NCBI GenBank assembly: GCA_030591405.1
Contig: JAUVBC010000164.1
Location: 1 to 5,676, forward strand
From: Candidatus Zixiibacteriota bacterium
GTDB taxonomy: Bacteria > Zixibacteria > MSB-5A5 > GN15 > PGXB01
Direction: 5' to 3'
Length of the DNA stretch: 5,676 bases
Under the pieces are notes generated by a model that ran no database searches, was not told where the DNA came from, and saw nothing but the letters and a program-made list of their open reading frames with translations. Below, one piece after another: positions 4,514 to 5,676 of the stretch; positions within the stretch are counted from its first letter, which is position 1; the number at the start of each line of letters is the position of its first letter. The position numbers and the translations under genes are program-made.

Positions 4514-5497
4514 ATGAAAAAAACAACATTTATAGAAGCAATTACCGAAGCGCTTGATGAAGAAATGGCGCGTGATGAAAAAGTATTTTTAATCGGCGAA
4601 GATATTGGAATTTACGGCGGCGTTTTCAAGGCAACCAAAGGTTTACTCGATAAATATGGTGCTGAGAGAGTGATCGATTCCCCGATTTCCGAAGTTTATA
4701 TCGCTGGCGGGTCGGTCGGTGCCGCAATGGTCGGGCTGCGGCCTGTGCCCGAAATTCAGTTTGCCGATTTTATTACCCCTTCAATGGATCAGATTATTCA
4801 GCAGATGGCCAAATTAAGATACCGCTCTGGCGGGCAGTGGACCTGTCCGATGACCATGCGGGTCTGCTGCGGTGCCGATATCGGCGGAGGACTGTATCAC
4901 TCACAAACGAATGAACAGTGGTTTTTCTCACAGCCGGGTCTGATTGTGGTAATGCCTTCTACTCCTTATGATGCCAAGGGATTATTGAAATCAGCCATTA
5001 GAGGTGATGATCCGGTCATTTATTTTGAACACAAGAGACTTTACCGCTGGATCAAGGAAGAGATTCCCGAAGATGATTTTACAGTCCCGATCGGTAAAGC
5101 TGCATTGAGAAAAGAAGGCAGTGATGTTACTTTGGTCTCCTATGGTTTGATGTATCATCGTTCAATGGAAGCTGCTTTGGCATTGGAAAAAGATGGTATC
5201 TCGGCGGAAGTTATCGATATGAGAACGATCTTACCCTGGGATCGTGAAATGATATTGGAATCGGTTAAAAAGACCTCAAAAGCAGTTCTGGTTCAGGAAA
5301 GTTCAAAAACCGGTGGTGTTATGGCCGAAATTTCGGCGACAATAATGGAAGAAGTTTTTGATTATCTTGATGCACCGGTAACGCGCGTTTGCGGACTTGA
5401 TGTTCCGGCAGTACCATTTGCACCGCCAATGGAGCATTATTTCCTGCCGAATGCTGAGAAAATATCAAAAGCAGTCAAAAAAATTATTGAATATTAG
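4514..5497 (+). CDS. 2-oxoacid dehydrogenase (pyruvate or branched-chain type) E1 component, beta subunit
   Basis: A 327-residue transketolase-like beta subunit, full length for the family. Visible landmarks are LIGEDIGIYGGVFKATKGL (26-44), SPISE (56-60) with Glu60, the acid that activates thiamine diphosphate, EIQFADFI (80-87), and GGGLYHSQTNE (124-134) with the active-site His129. LYR follows FEHKR near the middle, then GSDVTLVSYG and, in the C-terminal transketolase domain, EVIDMRTILPWD. The last residues KKIIEY are the normal end, and TAG is followed at once by the next ribosome site, so TAG acts as a true stop here. Where relatives often have a Pro- and Gly-rich loop after Met-Arg, this protein reads RVCCGADIGGG (116-126) with two adjacent Cys close to the active site. 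A modest AGGGG precedes the ATG. It forms an alpha2beta2 enzyme with the preceding product; substrate choice is as uncertain as for alpha. Confidence 0.95.
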   Translation: MKKTTFIEAITEALDEEMARDEKVFLIGEDIGIYGGVFKATKGLLDKYGAERVIDSPISEVYIAGGSVGAAMVGLRPVPEIQFADFITPSMDQIIQQMAKLRYRSGGQWTCPMTMRVCCGADIGGGLYHSQTNEQWFFSQPGLIVVMPSTPYDAKGLLKSAIRGDDPVIYFEHKRLYRWIKEEIPEDDFTVPIGKAALRKEGSDVTLVSYGLMYHRSMEAALALEKDGISAEVIDMRTILPWDREMILESVKKTSKAVLVQESSKTGGVMAEISATIMEEVFDYLDAPVTRVCGLDVPAVPFAPPMEHYFLPNAEKISKAVKKIIEY

Positions 5498-5502
5498 GGA
5501 GG
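5497..5502 (+). promoter_or_regulatory. Ribosome binding site of E2 overlapping the E1 beta stop
   Basis: GGGAGG begins on the last base of the E1 beta TAG and lies four bases before the E2 ATG at 5507. The overlap means ribosomes ending E1 beta are placed at the E2 start, favouring coupled synthesis of the two subunits. Confidence 0.7.
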
Positions 5503-5506
5503 CACT

Positions 5507-5676
5507 ATGGAATACAAGGTGGTGGTACCGCCGTTGGGCGAATCAGTTGTTGAGGGAACACTGGTCAAATGGATTAAAAATGAGGGTGATACAATCAAGG
5601 TTGATGATGCCCTGGTTGAGATTATGACCGACAAAATTAATGTTGAGATACCATCTCCCTACGATGGTGTGATGAA
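5507..5676 (+). CDS. Dihydrolipoamide acyltransferase (E2) of the 2-oxoacid dehydrogenase complex, N-terminal lipoyl domain, cut by window edge
   Basis: The 56 codons before the right edge encode most of a lipoyl domain. The order is typical: VVVPPLGESVVEGTL (5-19), KWIKNEGDTIKVDD (21-34), then VEIMTDKINVEIPSPYDGVM (37-56). Lys43 in the TDK turn is the expected lipoylation site that carries the acyl group from E1 to the E2 catalytic core. GES in place of MG-E/T-like variants and the two-strand symmetry around the lysine fit E2 of the pyruvate, branched-chain or 2-oxoglutarate complexes; the E1 alpha/beta genes directly before it exclude the single-chain 2-oxoglutarate E1 arrangement. The peripheral-subunit-binding and acyltransferase domains would lie beyond the window. 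The start is ten bases after the E1 beta open frame. Identity as E2 is secure, acyl specificity is not. Confidence 0.93.
   Translation, partial: MEYKVVVPPLGESVVEGTLVKWIKNEGDTIKVDDALVEIMTDKINVEIPSPYDGVM

Noticed and set aside
5397..5627. 76-codon plus-strand frame spanning the E1 beta/E2 junction
   Set aside because: Out of frame with two secure genes and rich in Arg/Trp as expected of a shadow frame.

Overview
The window holds two divergently oriented gene blocks around a roughly 400-base control region. It looks like chromosomal DNA of a free-living, probably Gram-negative bacterium. Genes are tightly packed, Shine-Dalgarno sites are good (AGGAGG, GGGAGG, AAGGA), base composition is moderate, and there is a sigma70-type promoter with consensus spacing. 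Nothing in the sequence fixes the phylum. No mobile element, CRISPR array, tRNA or rRNA was seen.

Left block, minus strand, read right to left from about 3062 to 1: a rubredoxin (3062-2844), a ferredoxin-NADP+ reductase-type flavoprotein (2862-2197, with its C-terminal part continuing in frame past a TAG to 2038), a GufA-like ZIP metal transporter (2010-1198), a two-helix-pair ferritin-like/rubrerythrin-type diiron protein without its own rubredoxin domain (1072-593), and the N-terminal third of cytochrome bd oxidase subunit I, cydA (514 to the window edge). Order and spacing suggest a co-transcribed oxygen/peroxide-handling set. NAD(P)H electrons could pass through the flavoprotein to rubredoxin and on to the diiron protein. 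The ZIP protein would supply divalent metal, and cytochrome bd would remove O2 at the membrane. That electron path is inference from gene content.

Control region (3063-3468): no gene. It contains a strong plus-strand promoter (TTGACA, 17 bases, TAGAAT), a weaker minus-strand promoter candidate, a perfect dyad TTTAGT-CAA-ACTAAA over that candidate's -35, a partial repeat of the dyad 34 bases away, a further 6+6 dyad, and a striking 47-base imperfect palindrome over the -10 and start point of the plus-strand promoter.

Right block, plus strand: E1 alpha (3469-4503), E1 beta (4514-5497) and the lipoyl-domain start of E2 (5507 to the window edge) of a thiamine-diphosphate 2-oxoacid dehydrogenase complex. 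It is of the pyruvate or branched-chain type, and the substrate is not settled by the sequence.

The items most worth checking are the premature in-frame TAG in the reductase gene, the 47-base palindrome over the E1 promoter, and the split rubrerythrin-like arrangement of separate rubredoxin, reductase and diiron genes.
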